Below are positions 20,351 through 28,927 of a stretch of DNA of 34,980 nucleotides, in pieces. Both the position numbers and the translations under genes were made by a program. Under the pieces are notes generated by a model, which saw nothing but the letters and a program-made list of their open reading frames with translations, was not told where the DNA came from and made no database searches. This stretch comes from Mesotaenium endlicherianum (Eukaryota; Streptophyta; Zygnematophyceae; Zygnematales; Mesotaeniaceae), in assembly GCA_009602735.1 (NCBI GenBank), contig WELA01003381.1, forward strand, positions 5,970 through 40,949. Reading direction: 5' to 3'. Positions within the stretch are counted from its first letter, which is position 1, and each line of letters starts with the position of its first letter.

Positions 20351-21349
20351 CATGATTGTCTCCACCAGCCAAGTCATAGAGTGCTGTCCAATCATATTGC
20401 CGAAAATCTTCGCAGCTTCATCTGACCCTACAACACCGACTATCTGCCGAGCTATGGTGTCGGGTATTCCAAGACACTTTCCCTTCTCCACCGCAGTAGG
20501 CTCTCTCCAAACGGCATCTCTTTCATACATGTCTTTGACCATTCCTGGTCCACCTCCTATGAAGGCTCGGCATCCTGGATACGTTGTGAAGGTAGGCAGT
20601 ACCACCCTTGGCTGGCCTGGTTTGTTGATGACACACTGTGGATAGGAATCCCTCCTGGTCACTGGCCTGATATGTACCGCCAGCGCCTCTTCCACTGTCA
20701 ATGCCGTCGGTGATCGCCGCGTAAGGTCCTCCATCTCTCTCAGGACCTCAATAGGCATGCCGTTGGTCCAAAATGTTCTGGCCCTATGGGATAATCCTCC
20801 GTGCTTGGCGTCATCGATTAGCACATGATGACCCAAGGTGGAGTCGAAAATCAGCTATGGCTCTCCCGGCTTCATCTGCTTGTAATCCATTCTTGGATGC
20901 ACGTTCTTAATCACAAACACTGGTGGATGATAGTGCTGATATTCGCGCAGCATGCTGATGATTTTCACCATCCATCCCCAATGTTGTGCTCGTGGATCAT
21001 TGAATCCCCTCCTGTTCCCAGCTTGAGAAAACGGTTGACAAGGGAATCCAGCAAAGATCCAGACAATCCTGTAGCCATACAGGTCTTCAGGTTTCACATT
21101 AATAATGTTGCCTCCAGCGATGCGCTCAACATTGGTGTATGCAGACACCAACCCCTGAAAGTGATGCATTTGCTGCATCTGACTCATGACTTCTCTGAAT
21201 TCTAGAAAAGCGTGGTTATCATTGTCCACATACAGGATTTTGGCCACCTGTATCCCTTGCTGGATCAATGCTATGGTCCCAGACCCAAGTTCGGCGAACA
21301 ATTCCAACACCACTACTCCCTTTTTACAAAAAGGATCTCCCATCCTCAC
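20350..21349 (-). pseudogene. Cytosine-C5 DNA methyltransferase domain in element C
   Basis: All core motifs are in canonical, unpermuted order. Motif I: VVVLELFAELGSGT (about 21316-21275). Motif II acid: YVDNDNHAF. Motif IV: GFPCQPFSQAG with the catalytic Cys at 21038-21040. Motif VI: VFVIKNVH, in which the conserved Glu of ENV reads Lys (AAG, 20906-20908). Motif VIII: LSHRARTFWTN. A target-recognition stretch: RVVLPTFTTYPGCRAF. Motif IX: REPTAVEKGKCLGIPD (from 20506). Motif X: KIFGNMIGQHSMTWLVE (about 20410). HRAR-FW recalls DNMT3 enzymes, whereas GFPCQPFS recalls DNMT1/CMT/bacterial types. TAG 20855-20857 interrupts between motifs VI and VIII. The domain lies in frame between protease and RT. 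Such enzymes methylate cytosine in DNA; DNMT capture by charophyte and dinoflagellate retrotransposons has been reported. This copy lacks the ENV Glu and is inactive. Confidence 0.9.
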
Positions 21350-21649
21350 AATGCCTTATGGCAGCAGCTCGGCTCCAGGCATCAGGTTTGCAGCAGAGGT
21401 AACTGGGTAGGGTACTGGCAGCAGCTCTTGCGGCCCGCGCTCCCTGTTACTCACAATTTCTAGTTGCTCCATAATCCAAGGTTGCCATACCAAGGGTGTT
21501 GGCATGTGGATGCTCGTATAGCTTTCCTCTTCGCGCTTCATGATGTTGTCGTAGGATTCTGGGTACCTGTCGTGAACGCAACAGGCTAGCAGCCCGTAGT
21601 TTGCTTCTCCTGTGCAAACCATCTTCACAGGATTTTCTCCTGTCGGCTG
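21350..21649 (-). pseudogene. Protease-to-methyltransferase spacer of element C
   Basis: Same frame as its neighbours, bounded by TAG 21650-21652 and TAA 21356-21358. It reads GENPVKMVCTGEANYGLL, ACCVHDRYPESYDNIMKREEE and a Pro-rich part ending MPGAELLP. I recognise no domain. It may be the N-terminal extension of the methyltransferase or a spacer with a protease cleavage site. Confidence 0.5.
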
Positions 21650-21905
21650 CTAATTTGTTGATTGGTAAGTCACCCTCCGCTTCCGCAGATCAATGACCAT
21701 ACCCAAGGGAATCAGCGCTTCTGTTCCCAAGAGAACATGATAGTTCTCTGCCTCCGTCATTGCGCACTCCATGAGTAGTGACGCCTCTTCAGGTTTCCCT
21801 AAATTTACTGTGATTATCACAGGCTTGCGGATAATCCCACAAGACTTTGAGACTTGCCCTGAGGCAGTTTTTAATTGGAAAGGTGAAAAGGGTAGAGTGC
21901 CCTAG
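21650..21905 (-). pseudogene. Retropepsin C-terminal part of element C, cut by element B
   Basis: The frame reads FQLKTASGQVSKSCG, PVIITVNLGKPEEASLLME, then ENYHVLLGTEALIPLGMVID and LRKRRVTYQ. The pattern hydrophobic-LLG-x-AL followed by a strand matches the second half of gypsy aspartic proteases, after the flap. The catalytic DSG/DTG triad must be on the other side of the element B insertion, outside the window. This fragment fixes the order protease then methyltransferase in element C. Confidence 0.65.
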
Positions 21906-22639
21906 TGGAAGCGTAGTAACTCACAAGGAAAGGAACTAGTTGCAATCATCCTAAAAAGTGCAGCGGCATATCACTAAGAAAGCTTAGGAAAATTACTCAA
22001 CATCTTGAGTAGCAAGAAACTGCTCACAAATGATGTAGGATGGAAGGCCTTGTCATTACAAACCCGTAGAAATTTACAGAAGTGAAAACTAATAAGAAAT
22101 GAAGTAGTTATGCATATTTATAGTTTTCTACGACGGCCGCTCGCCCCTAGGCGGGAGGGCCGCTTGGCAACGGATTTTCCTAAGTGTTTGTCAAATTGTC
22201 CCTTCCAGAATATTCGTGGAAAGCCAGATCGGTCTCATCTGACGTGTCGGGCCGATTTGACGTCCACATGCATGCATCAAAATATCATAGAATATACTAA
22301 CTTAGACGCGCTAGGCTAATCCGAAACTTCTAGGTAAATCGACCTAGTCGACACTCCGCGTCAGCCAAACTCACGTAAAGGTTCGAATTAACTCTAACGG
22401 GCCAGATTGCTCGACGCTGTTGGTCAATCCGACGGTCGCGCTCACCGCGAATTAAAGACAGTCGTCAATCGACCTCAAAACTAATTAAACTTTGGAAATC
22501 CATAACTCTCTCAATACTTAACCAAATTTGATGAACTTTATATCAAAATGGCCAAACAAATGCACTCTACACTTCTATGCAACCAAAACATACTTTTAAG
22601 GAAATCAAAAGTGCACTTTGTAAACCTATGCTTACATCA
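21906..22639 (-). mobile_element. 3' LTR of element B
   Basis: On the minus strand it begins TGATGTAAGCAT at 22639 after a polypurine tract and ends CGCTTCCA at 21906, where the element C protease frame resumes. Length 734 bp. It holds a TATA box (22115-22122) about 210 bases before the end, a plausible U3/R arrangement. The presumed 5-bp target copy next to it is CTAGG (21901-21905); its partner would lie beyond 34980, so it cannot be confirmed. Confidence 0.75.
22115..22122 (-). promoter_or_regulatory. TATA box in element B LTR
   Basis: The minus strand reads TATAAATA inside AAAACTATAAATATGCAT, a strong plant-like TATA element positioned for transcription of element B from its LTR. Confidence 0.55.
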
Positions 22640-22650
22640 CCCCCCTCCTC
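22640..22650 (-). other. Polypurine tract of element B
   Basis: The minus strand reads GAGGAGGGGGG immediately before the LTR start TGATG. Confidence 0.8.
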
Positions 22651-23010
22651 AAGATGCAAAGTCCTCGACGCATTCTGCAAATAACGTCTCAACTTACTCT
22701 TACAATGAGTCAAGTTGGCTTCTGGCTCCCAAGTGTTGTCGTCCGCATGGTAGCCCTCCCACTTGACCAAATACTCTTGAACAAGTCGTTGACCTCGCTT
22801 GACTCGTCGATCGCCGACAATCGCCTCCACTTCATACTCCAATACATCATCAATCTCGACCGGTGGTGGCGGTGTAGGTAGTCGTCCTGGATGTCCTTCA
22901 TTCGGGTCAACGTATGGCCGCAGACAACTGACATGGAACACATCATGGATACGCCAGCCTGAAGAAAGCTCCAACTTGTAGGTCACTGGATTCACTTGCT
23001 TGAGCACCAC
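22651..23010 (-). pseudogene. Integrase C-terminus and chromodomain of element B
   Basis: The frame reads PVTYKLELSSGWRIHDVFHV, SCLRPYVDP and a poly-Pro hinge (PTPPPPVEIDD), then a chromodomain at about 22836-22675: EYEVEAIVGDRR, LVQEYLVKWEGY, NTWEPEANL, SKLRRYLQ. The three strands, the WEGY and TWEP motifs and the C-terminal helix are complete. Chromodomains on gypsy integrases bind methylated histone H3 and steer integration. The open frame runs on past the polypurine tract into the LTR. It is separated from the integrase core by TAG 23074-23076. Confidence 0.9.
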
Positions 23011-23073
23011 AAAGGGACCTGTAAACCGTGCCCGTAGTTTCCTTTTGCCCGTGAAAGGTAGGTTCTCTGTTGA

Positions 23074-23865
23074 CTAGAGTACTTTGTCACCCACATGGAA
23101 TGTCACTTCCCTCCTGTGCTTGTTAGCATGCTTGACATGCTCCTCCTGTGCCTTCCAAATACACGTCTTTGCCATATCCCAAGTGTTGGCCATTTGCTCC
23201 ATAAACGCTTGTGTAGTAGGAACCTGCGTCTCCTTGGCCTTCTCTAACAAAATGTTCCCTGGATAATATACTTCTCTCCCATAAACCATGGTGAATGGTG
23301 ACTGCTTGGTCGATCCCTGCATGCTGTCGTTGTAGGCAAACTCCAACCCTGGCAGCTTCTTGTCCCACTCTGAAGGGTCTTCCATAGTGAAACTCCTGAG
23401 CACCTCTTGCAGAGTTCTGTTGAGCCTCTCACTCTGCCCGTCTGTCTGAGGATGATAGGAAGTGCTCATACTCAGCTTGGTCCCCATGAAAGTAAACAAT
23501 GACCACCAAAAGTTGCTAGTAAACCTTGGATCCCGGACTTAAACAATCACCTTTGACAACCCATGTAGCCTGGAAATATGATCAAAGAATAGCCGAGCCA
23601 CATCAGCAGCCGTAAAAGTCTCCTTCATGGGAATGAAGTGAGCCATCTTGCTGAGCCAATCAGACACAACCCAAATTGCATCGTGCCCTTGACCACTCAC
23701 TGGTAAGGATGTGATGAAGTCCATAGCAATCTGCTCCCAAGGATACTATGGAGTAGGCAGGGGCTGCAATGTACCTCCCTTCTTTTGATTTGGTGTCTTG
23801 TTTCTCTGGCACGCATTGCAACTTCTGATCCACTCCTCAATGTCTTTGTCCATATTTTTTCAATA
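23074..23865 (-). pseudogene. Integrase core of element B
   Basis: Zinc-binding part: CNACQRNKTPNQKKGG, with the upstream His pair in YAGHFGSEKT (before TAG 23866). Core: first Asp in IAMDFITSLPV. At the expected second Asp the frame has TAA 23539-23541 then Val (GTC 23536-23538) before RDPRF. The Glu in TDGQSERLNR is present. It continues through LPGLEFAYNDSMQ and PFTMVYGRE to VTFHVGDKVL. With the second catalytic acid lost it cannot integrate. Stops at 23746, 23539 and 23074 confirm decay. Confidence 0.88.
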
Positions 23866-24810
23866 CTACTCCCGCTTCAGCACACTTGCCGTCTTCTCGC
23901 TTCCAAAGTGTCCAGCATATAGGTTATCATGATACTTCGCAAGTAGTAAGTCTCGTAGCTCCTTGATGTCAGGTACCACCACTCTCTTGGAATCACCTAA
24001 GTACCATATGCCGTCTTTCTTCTGCATACTCGAGTTGAACTCAACTGCTTCACCATCAGCAAACTCTGGGTCCTCCTCATAACCTCTCTGAAGCTTCTCC
24101 TTGAAGTCCATACTCTCCTTGATGACTGAGACAGCTGCAAGGTCACACCTCCTGGCTAAAGCGTCTGCAGGGTTGATCTTCCCAGGTAAGTACTCAATCT
24201 TGTGGTCAAACTGTTGCAGAAACTCCATCCACCTTGCCTGTCTTGGTGTCAATGTTGGCTGCGTCATAAACTTCTCCAAGCTCTTGTGGTCGGTCTTGAT
24301 GAACACCTTCAGGCCGTCCACATAACATCGCCAAATCCTCAAAGCCTGGATAATAGCCAACATCTCCTGCTCGTGTGCTGCATAATTCTGCTCAGCAGGA
24401 CTCAACTTCCTGCTCTCATATGCCACACGTTGTAATCCCTTGCCTTGGTCCTGGAGAAGAATGGCTCCCACTGCAAAATTTGATGCGTCCGTGATGATGG
24501 TGAAAGGAAGCGCTGGACTTGCAATTGCCAATACAGGTGCCTGTGTCAACAGCTCCTTAATCTTCTCGAAAGCTTGTTGTTCCTTGTCACCCCATAGCCA
24601 CTTCTCCTGCTTCTTCAACATGTCCGTGAGCGGTGCACACACCTTGGCAAATCCTTCAATGAAACGTCGATAATGATTTGCCATGCCGAGGAAGCTCCTG
24701 AGTTGATAAATATCAACAGGTACCGGCCAATCTCTGACTGCTTGCACCTTCTTCTGCTCCACCTTGACTCCTTTAGCTCCCACTATGTGCCCATGAGACA
24801 GAATTCGCAC
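23866..24810 (-). pseudogene. RT connection, RNase H and integrase zinc region of element B
   Basis: Begins after a frameshift near 24810 with [18 protein letters not shown], then RSFLGMANHYRRFI. RNase H keeps its acids: TDASNFAVGA, HEQEMLAIIQAL, KTDHKSLEKF and NPADALARR. The segment ends with HDNLYAGHFGSEKT of the integrase zinc domain, cut at TAG 23866-23868. This is the longest uninterrupted stretch of element B (315 codons with the stop). Confidence 0.88.
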
Positions 24811-25763
24811 TTGCTCATCTTCCCATATAGCTTCTGATCTCTCAAGACCTCCAACACCTCCCTGAGATGCTCCACATGCTCTTCCAAGGTCTTCGAATAG
24901 ATTAGGATGTCGTCCAAAAATACCACCACAAACTGGTCCTAGTAGGGTCTGAAGATACTATTCATGAGTCCCATGAATGTAGCAGGTGCATTAGTCAATC
25001 CGAAACACATGACTGTAAACTCGAATAAACCATAGCGAGTCCTGAAAGCAGTCTTCTGAACATCTCCTTTCACAATCCATACCTGGTGATAGCCACTCCT
25101 CAAATCGATCTTCAAGAAACACTTCGCCCTGACAAGCCCGTCAATTAACTCGTCCACTCGTGGAAGTGGGTACCTGTTCTTGATGGTGATCTTGTTGAGT
25201 GCCCGGTAGTCGACACACATCCTCATAGTCCCATCCTTCTTCTTCACAAATAAGATTGGTGCTGCAAATGGAGACTCGCTGGGTTGGATGAATCCCTTCT
25301 CCAATAACTCTGTCAGCTGCTTTTTCAACTCATCCAACTTCGCAAACGATTGACAATAGGCGGGTCTCACTGGTGGCTTGCTCCTCGATTCCAACTCGAT
25401 CTTGTGCTCCATAGCTCTCTGTGGAGGGTAATCCTGCAGGTAGCTCCTTAGGAAACACGCACTTGAACTCCCCCAACAGCGCCTTAATTTGGGCAGGCAT
25501 CTCAGCAGGCTTCTTCTCTTGAGCAGTTGGCTCTGCTCCTTCTGAGCAAGGGGATCAGACACCACTACTTGCTCCTCCGGCAATGTACATTCGCCCAGGC
25601 TGTTAAGATTCATGCTTGCTCCATTTAATGACCTGGCCAAGGCCACCGAAACAAGGTACATCTCCTTCACCTGATTCGCCTTGCATAGCTTCTTAACTTG
25701 CAGGCTCGACAGAAGACTGTTACTTGTGGTCGTATCTACCTCCACCTGTTTTGCTGTCTCCAT
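24811..25763 (-). pseudogene. Reverse transcriptase of element B
   Basis: Reads [66 protein letters not shown] (first catalytic Asp present), [12 protein letters not shown] and [19 protein letters not shown] 24939-24941 then precedes the FLDD box (Asp pair 24909-24914) in the same frame. The N-terminal part before [13 protein letters not shown] looks scrambled, with basic/Cys-rich sequence, suggesting a compensated frameshift pair. Otherwise typical of chromovirus RT. Confidence 0.88.
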
Positions 25764-25802
25764 TCAACCATCACGCCCTTGGACCTTCACTTGTCCTGTG
25801 CT

Positions 25803-26291
25803 CTAGTGCACTTGAGGGTTGGCTTTTCTTAGCCATGGTTGGCCCAATATCACCTCATGGTGACCTAACTCTGCCTGCTCCATAACCTCCTTACTCCGGT
25901 GCCCCGCTACTTCCACGTGAATAGCTTCCGTAGGTGCACCACACTTGAGTCTCTGCCCATTCGCCAAAATTGCCTCCTTAGGCTCATAATTCTTTTGCAC
26001 AGGGATTCGCCACTTTTTCACTAGCCTCTTGTGCACAAAGTTTGCACTTGCGCCACTGTCGACCATACACTTCGCCTTGTTGCCGTCGACTACTCCTTCC
26101 ACAATGATAGGCTTGTCAACATCTCGTCCTTTGTTTCTCAACAGGCTCCTGGGGATAACCTCCTTGTGAGTTCTTGTCTTCAAGCTAGTAGGCACCCCAG
26201 AACGACTTACTGGCGTCCTCCTTTTTCCTGTTGTTGAGGTTGCTTCGCCTTCACGCGACAGTCTCGAGCCAGGTGCCCAAGCTTGCCACAA
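25803..26291 (-). pseudogene. Protease region of element B
   Basis: This frame is -1 relative to gag and overlaps its end (26207-26291), so pol expression probably needed a -1 shift. It holds the retropepsin core KCMVDSGASANFVHKRL (Asp codon 26058-26060), then YEPKEAILANGQRLKC and the C-terminal VILGQPWLRKANP. TAG 25803-25805 and TGA 25764-25766 separate it from RT. The enzyme would mature the Gag-Pol polyprotein. Confidence 0.85.
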
Positions 26292-26838
26292 TTATAGCAA
26301 GGTCCTCTCGGCTTGACATTTTGCTGCATGTGCTGGTTCTGCACAAGTCCCAACTTCATAGGTACTGGACCTTGTCCACTCGTGCTTGGCGCTTGAGAAC
26401 CAAACTGTCGATGTCCTCCAGAGTTTCGGCTGCCCCACTGCCTCCGACCAGCGTCGACCCTTGTTGCCAATGCCATCCTTTCTCCAAGATTGGTAGGGTC
26501 CTTGAGCGCCACTTCCTTGGCCACGGTTGGCTTGAGTCCCCTCTTGAACTTGTCCATCATCTCCGACTCGTGCATAGATGGACATCAAAGCACCAGCTCG
26601 TTGAAGCGCAAAACATACTCCTGAACGCTTCCTCGTTGACGAAGGCGCACCAATAGATCTCGAGCAGTAACCTTGGGTGCAATAGGTTGAAATTGCCTCT
26701 TCAAACCTTCAAATAGCTGATCAACAGTAGCAGGTTCTCCAGACAGCTGCTCCTGTCGCTCATACCAAGCTCCAGCACACTTCTTCAGCAAAGTAATAAC
26801 AAAGGCGACTTGCCTGTCAGGCCTGAGCGCATAATATT
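26207..26838 (-). pseudogene. gag of element B, truncated and interrupted
   Basis: From the element A junction at 26838 the frame reads YYALRPDRQVAFVITLLKK, AGAWYERQEQL, QLFEGLKRQFQPIAP and LRQRGSVQEYVLRFNEL, the usual capsid core of gypsy Gag. Then come TGA 26585-26587, MMDKFKRGLKPTVAKEV and the zinc knuckle CYNCGKLGHLARDC (C-x2-C-x4-H-x4-C), ending at TAA 26207-26209. The N-terminal half is missing because element A inserted here; the codons upstream of YYAL are LTR sequence. Confidence 0.88.
26834..26838 (+). other. Left target-site copy of element A
   Basis: ATATT precedes the LTR start TGTAATGAATCAG. The matching copy should follow the 3' LTR, which is cut off by the window end. Confidence 0.4.
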
Positions 26839-27414
26839 TGTAATGAATCAGTATATTGGGTGATACAATATTCATTTAAATAATAAAGTTAAATAAGTTC
26901 AGCCTGCTGAACTTTAGTTAACATCGAGTCTGCTGGACTTTATTAAATCATCAGTTTAATGACTCAGCCGGAAGCAGCAGGCTGAAGTCAACTTAGGTCA
27001 GCTTGCTGACAAATTCTTTGACAGTCAGCTGACTTCCGTAGTCGGTTGCAGCGAACTGCCTAGATATGCATCTAAGTGTGGTGTGCTAGATGAATGGCCA
27101 GATGACATCCTTAGGATGGATGGCGATTCGGGATGATGGGAGATGGCGGTGGATTTGGTTAACCGAGGTCCTACCAACGTGGTTAACTCCCGGGTAGGCG
27201 GTGCCATTGCACTGGCCGTTGAACAGTACACTCATTCCATGTACATATGCTAGGCATGCTAGTCTACTCGCATTTGACTTACGAGTATTATTCACTGCAA
27301 GTGTGTTGTCCTTTGCCGTTTAACCAGTTAACGGGAAATACCATAAAGATTACTTGCTGATATAAAGATCTTTATTAATTGTTAATTGCCTATTTGGTAA
27401 GTCGATTCATTTCA
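26839..27414 (+). mobile_element. 5' LTR of element A (internally deleted)
   Basis: Runs TGTAATGAATCAG to TTCATTTCA, 576 bp against 709 bp for the solo LTR at 13787. The missing piece of about 130 bp lies after 27250, between two ATGCTAG words, so it was probably lost by slippage or recombination between that 7-bp repeat. It contains palindromes GTTCAGCCTGCTGAAC (26897-26912), GTCAGCTTGCTGAC (26997-27010) and GTCAGCTGAC (27024-27033), largely kept in the other copies. GATATAAAG near 27358 is a possible late TATA element. Confidence 0.9.
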
Positions 27415-27415
27415 G

Positions 27416-27427
27416 TGGTATCGGAGC
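27416..27427 (+). promoter_or_regulatory. Primer-binding site, initiator tRNA-Met
   Basis: TGGTATCGGAGC, one base after the LTR end, matches 11 of 12 bases of TGGTATCAGAGC, the standard plant retrotransposon site complementary to the 3' end of initiator tRNA-Met. It confirms the 5' LTR boundary and plus orientation. Confidence 0.88.
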
Positions 27428-27448
27428 AGTTATCACTGTCTTCTTTGT

Positions 27449-28927
27449 ATGGTAAGGACAAGGTCTCAAACTAGCAACTCCCGAGACATGGAGAACCAGG
27501 ATAACGAGAAGGTCGAAAACCAGGCAGAAAGCCATGTAGCGGGAACCCGTACCTATTCTGAAGCAGTGGCAGATACTGCAGCTAGAGAGGCTGCAGATGA
27601 GGCAGCTGCTATTGCCGCAGTCGCAGCACAGCAAGCTGAGGAGGAGAGAGCCAGATTAGAAGCTGAACAATTAGCAAAGGCCGTTAAAGATATAGAAAGG
27701 AGGGAAAGACAGCCAACTGATGAGCGCACTGTCGAGGAACTTATGGCATCAAGGGCCAATGTTCTGAACCCACCTTCTGCTGTACAACTCAATGTACCCC
27801 TAGGTCAAATACGTGACCGGTTGAATGCGGCAGGAATTGCTGCTGCAGGAGCGAGAGGGACTGTTGAGGACACTACTCAGCGAGTAGATGCCAATGCTGC
27901 TGCTGCATTTGCTAATCTACCACCCCAAAATGTAGACTTGGGAGCATTGTTCGTTCAGATGCAGTCGCAAATGGCGACCATGTATCAGTCCCAACAGGAG
28001 GACAAAAGAATCATAATGTCTCTACTGCGGGACAGAGACCAACTGGGGTCTCAAACCACTAGTGGTGGTGGCCGAGGGCCTAGTAAGCCCAAGCCAAAAC
28101 CTCCCCAGGAATATGATCTTGAGGGAAACAAAAAATATTTCCTGATCAAGTTTCTCGCGGATGTTGAGCAGTGGCTGGAGAACTACCCAGAGCTACAGGA
28201 TTACGAGAAGGTCAGGCACACTGGTGCTCTACGGAAAGGCAGTGCAGCAGACTGGTGGTTGTATTGGAAAGGAGAGCGTAAGGCTTAGCAACTCAATGAC
28301 CCTACTTGGGTAGAGTTTGTCGAGAAGTTGCATGAGAAGTTTGATGTCATCAACCAGCAGGAGAAAGCTATCTATGCGATGATCTCCCTGACACTGAAGC
28401 AGACCACTTCAGTTGCTGAGTTTGCTCAAAAGTTCCAAGATAACATGATGAAGCAGCCCGATTTGCCAGAACGATATAGGATAGCATACTTCAGGTAAGG
28501 CTTGAAATCCGAGGTCTCTGGTCATTTTGCTGAAAAAAAGTATGAGAAACTGGCTGACTTGATCCAGGATGCGGATGCCTGGGATCAGCAGCAGTTCAAT
28601 CACAAGCGCCAGAGTAATGCTTTGGTGTCTAAGGTTGTCAAAATGCCCCACGGTTCCTACAATGCAACTGAAGGAGACCAGGCTGAGGATGATCAGGGTG
28701 ATGGATATGAGTATGAATATAACGCTATACAGTCTAGAGGTAGAGGTGGTTCCTCTCGAGGCGGCTATGGAAGAGGTGGTGGTAGGACTAAGCCGAGACC
28801 AGCCTCAGCAAAATTTGTTTGCTTCCATTGTCAGCAGTTGGGCCACTACAGAGAACAGTGTCCAGTCAAGCACCTTCCTAAGGTCAAGAGAAAAGACCAG
28901 CCTTTAAAAGACAGCAAAAGTCAGTAA
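27449..28927 (+). pseudogene. gag of element A
   Basis: Starts at ATG 27449, 21 bases after the primer site, and stays in one frame to TAA 28925-28927 except for TAG 28286-28288 and TAA 28496-28498. The N-terminus (MVRTRSQTSNSRDMENQ) leads to an Ala/Glu/Arg coiled coil (about codons 35-95). The capsid core carries YFLIKFLADVEQWLENYP, RKGSAADWWLYWKGE and, after the first stop, FVEKLHEKFDVINQ and LKQTTSVAEFAQKFQ. The tail has an RGG-rich stretch (SRGRGGSSRGGYGRGGG) and the zinc knuckle CFHCQQLGHYREQC. Gag packages element RNA; RGG and knuckle bind nucleic acid. It overlaps pol in the -1 frame by 46 bases. Confidence 0.88.

Larger units (their letters stand above)
14991..21905 (-). mobile_element. 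Element C interior: Ty3/gypsy polyprotein with DNA methyltransferase and PHD finger
   Basis: Reading the minus strand from 21905: the C-terminal part of a retropepsin, a cytosine-C5 DNA methyltransferase, a long low-complexity linker, reverse transcriptase, RNase H, integrase and a PHD finger, then polypurine tract and LTR. All segments from protease to reverse transcriptase lie in one frame. A frameshift near 17210 and another near 15450 move the rest. In-frame stops include 21650-21652, 21356-21358, 20855-20857, 19625-19627, 19568-19570, 19412-19414, 18308-18310, 18191-18193, 18083-18085, 16938-16940, 16089-16091, 16005-16007, 15783-15785, 15606-15608, 15418-15420 and 15121-15123. The element is therefore long dead. 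Its gag and 5' LTR are separated from this part by element B and must lie beyond 34980. Confidence 0.85.
22651..26838 (-). mobile_element. Element B interior: chromodomain Ty3/gypsy, gag truncated by element A
   Basis: On the minus strand from 26838: gag (cut at its N-terminal side by element A), protease, reverse transcriptase, RNase H, integrase, chromodomain, polypurine tract and LTR. This is the order of chromoviruses. Three frames are used, from a gag/pol overlap and a frameshift near 24810. In-frame stops: 26585-26587, 25803-25805, 25764-25766, 24939-24941, 23866-23868 with TGA two codons later, 23746-23748, 23539-23541 and 23074-23076. The gag start, primer site and 5' LTR lie past element A, outside the window. 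Confidence 0.88.

Noticed and set aside
26207..26291. A -1 frameshift heptamer in element B gag/pol overlap
   Set aside because: The overlap is in the -1 phase, but the best candidate (GGAAAAA) is not canonical and I saw no clear stem.
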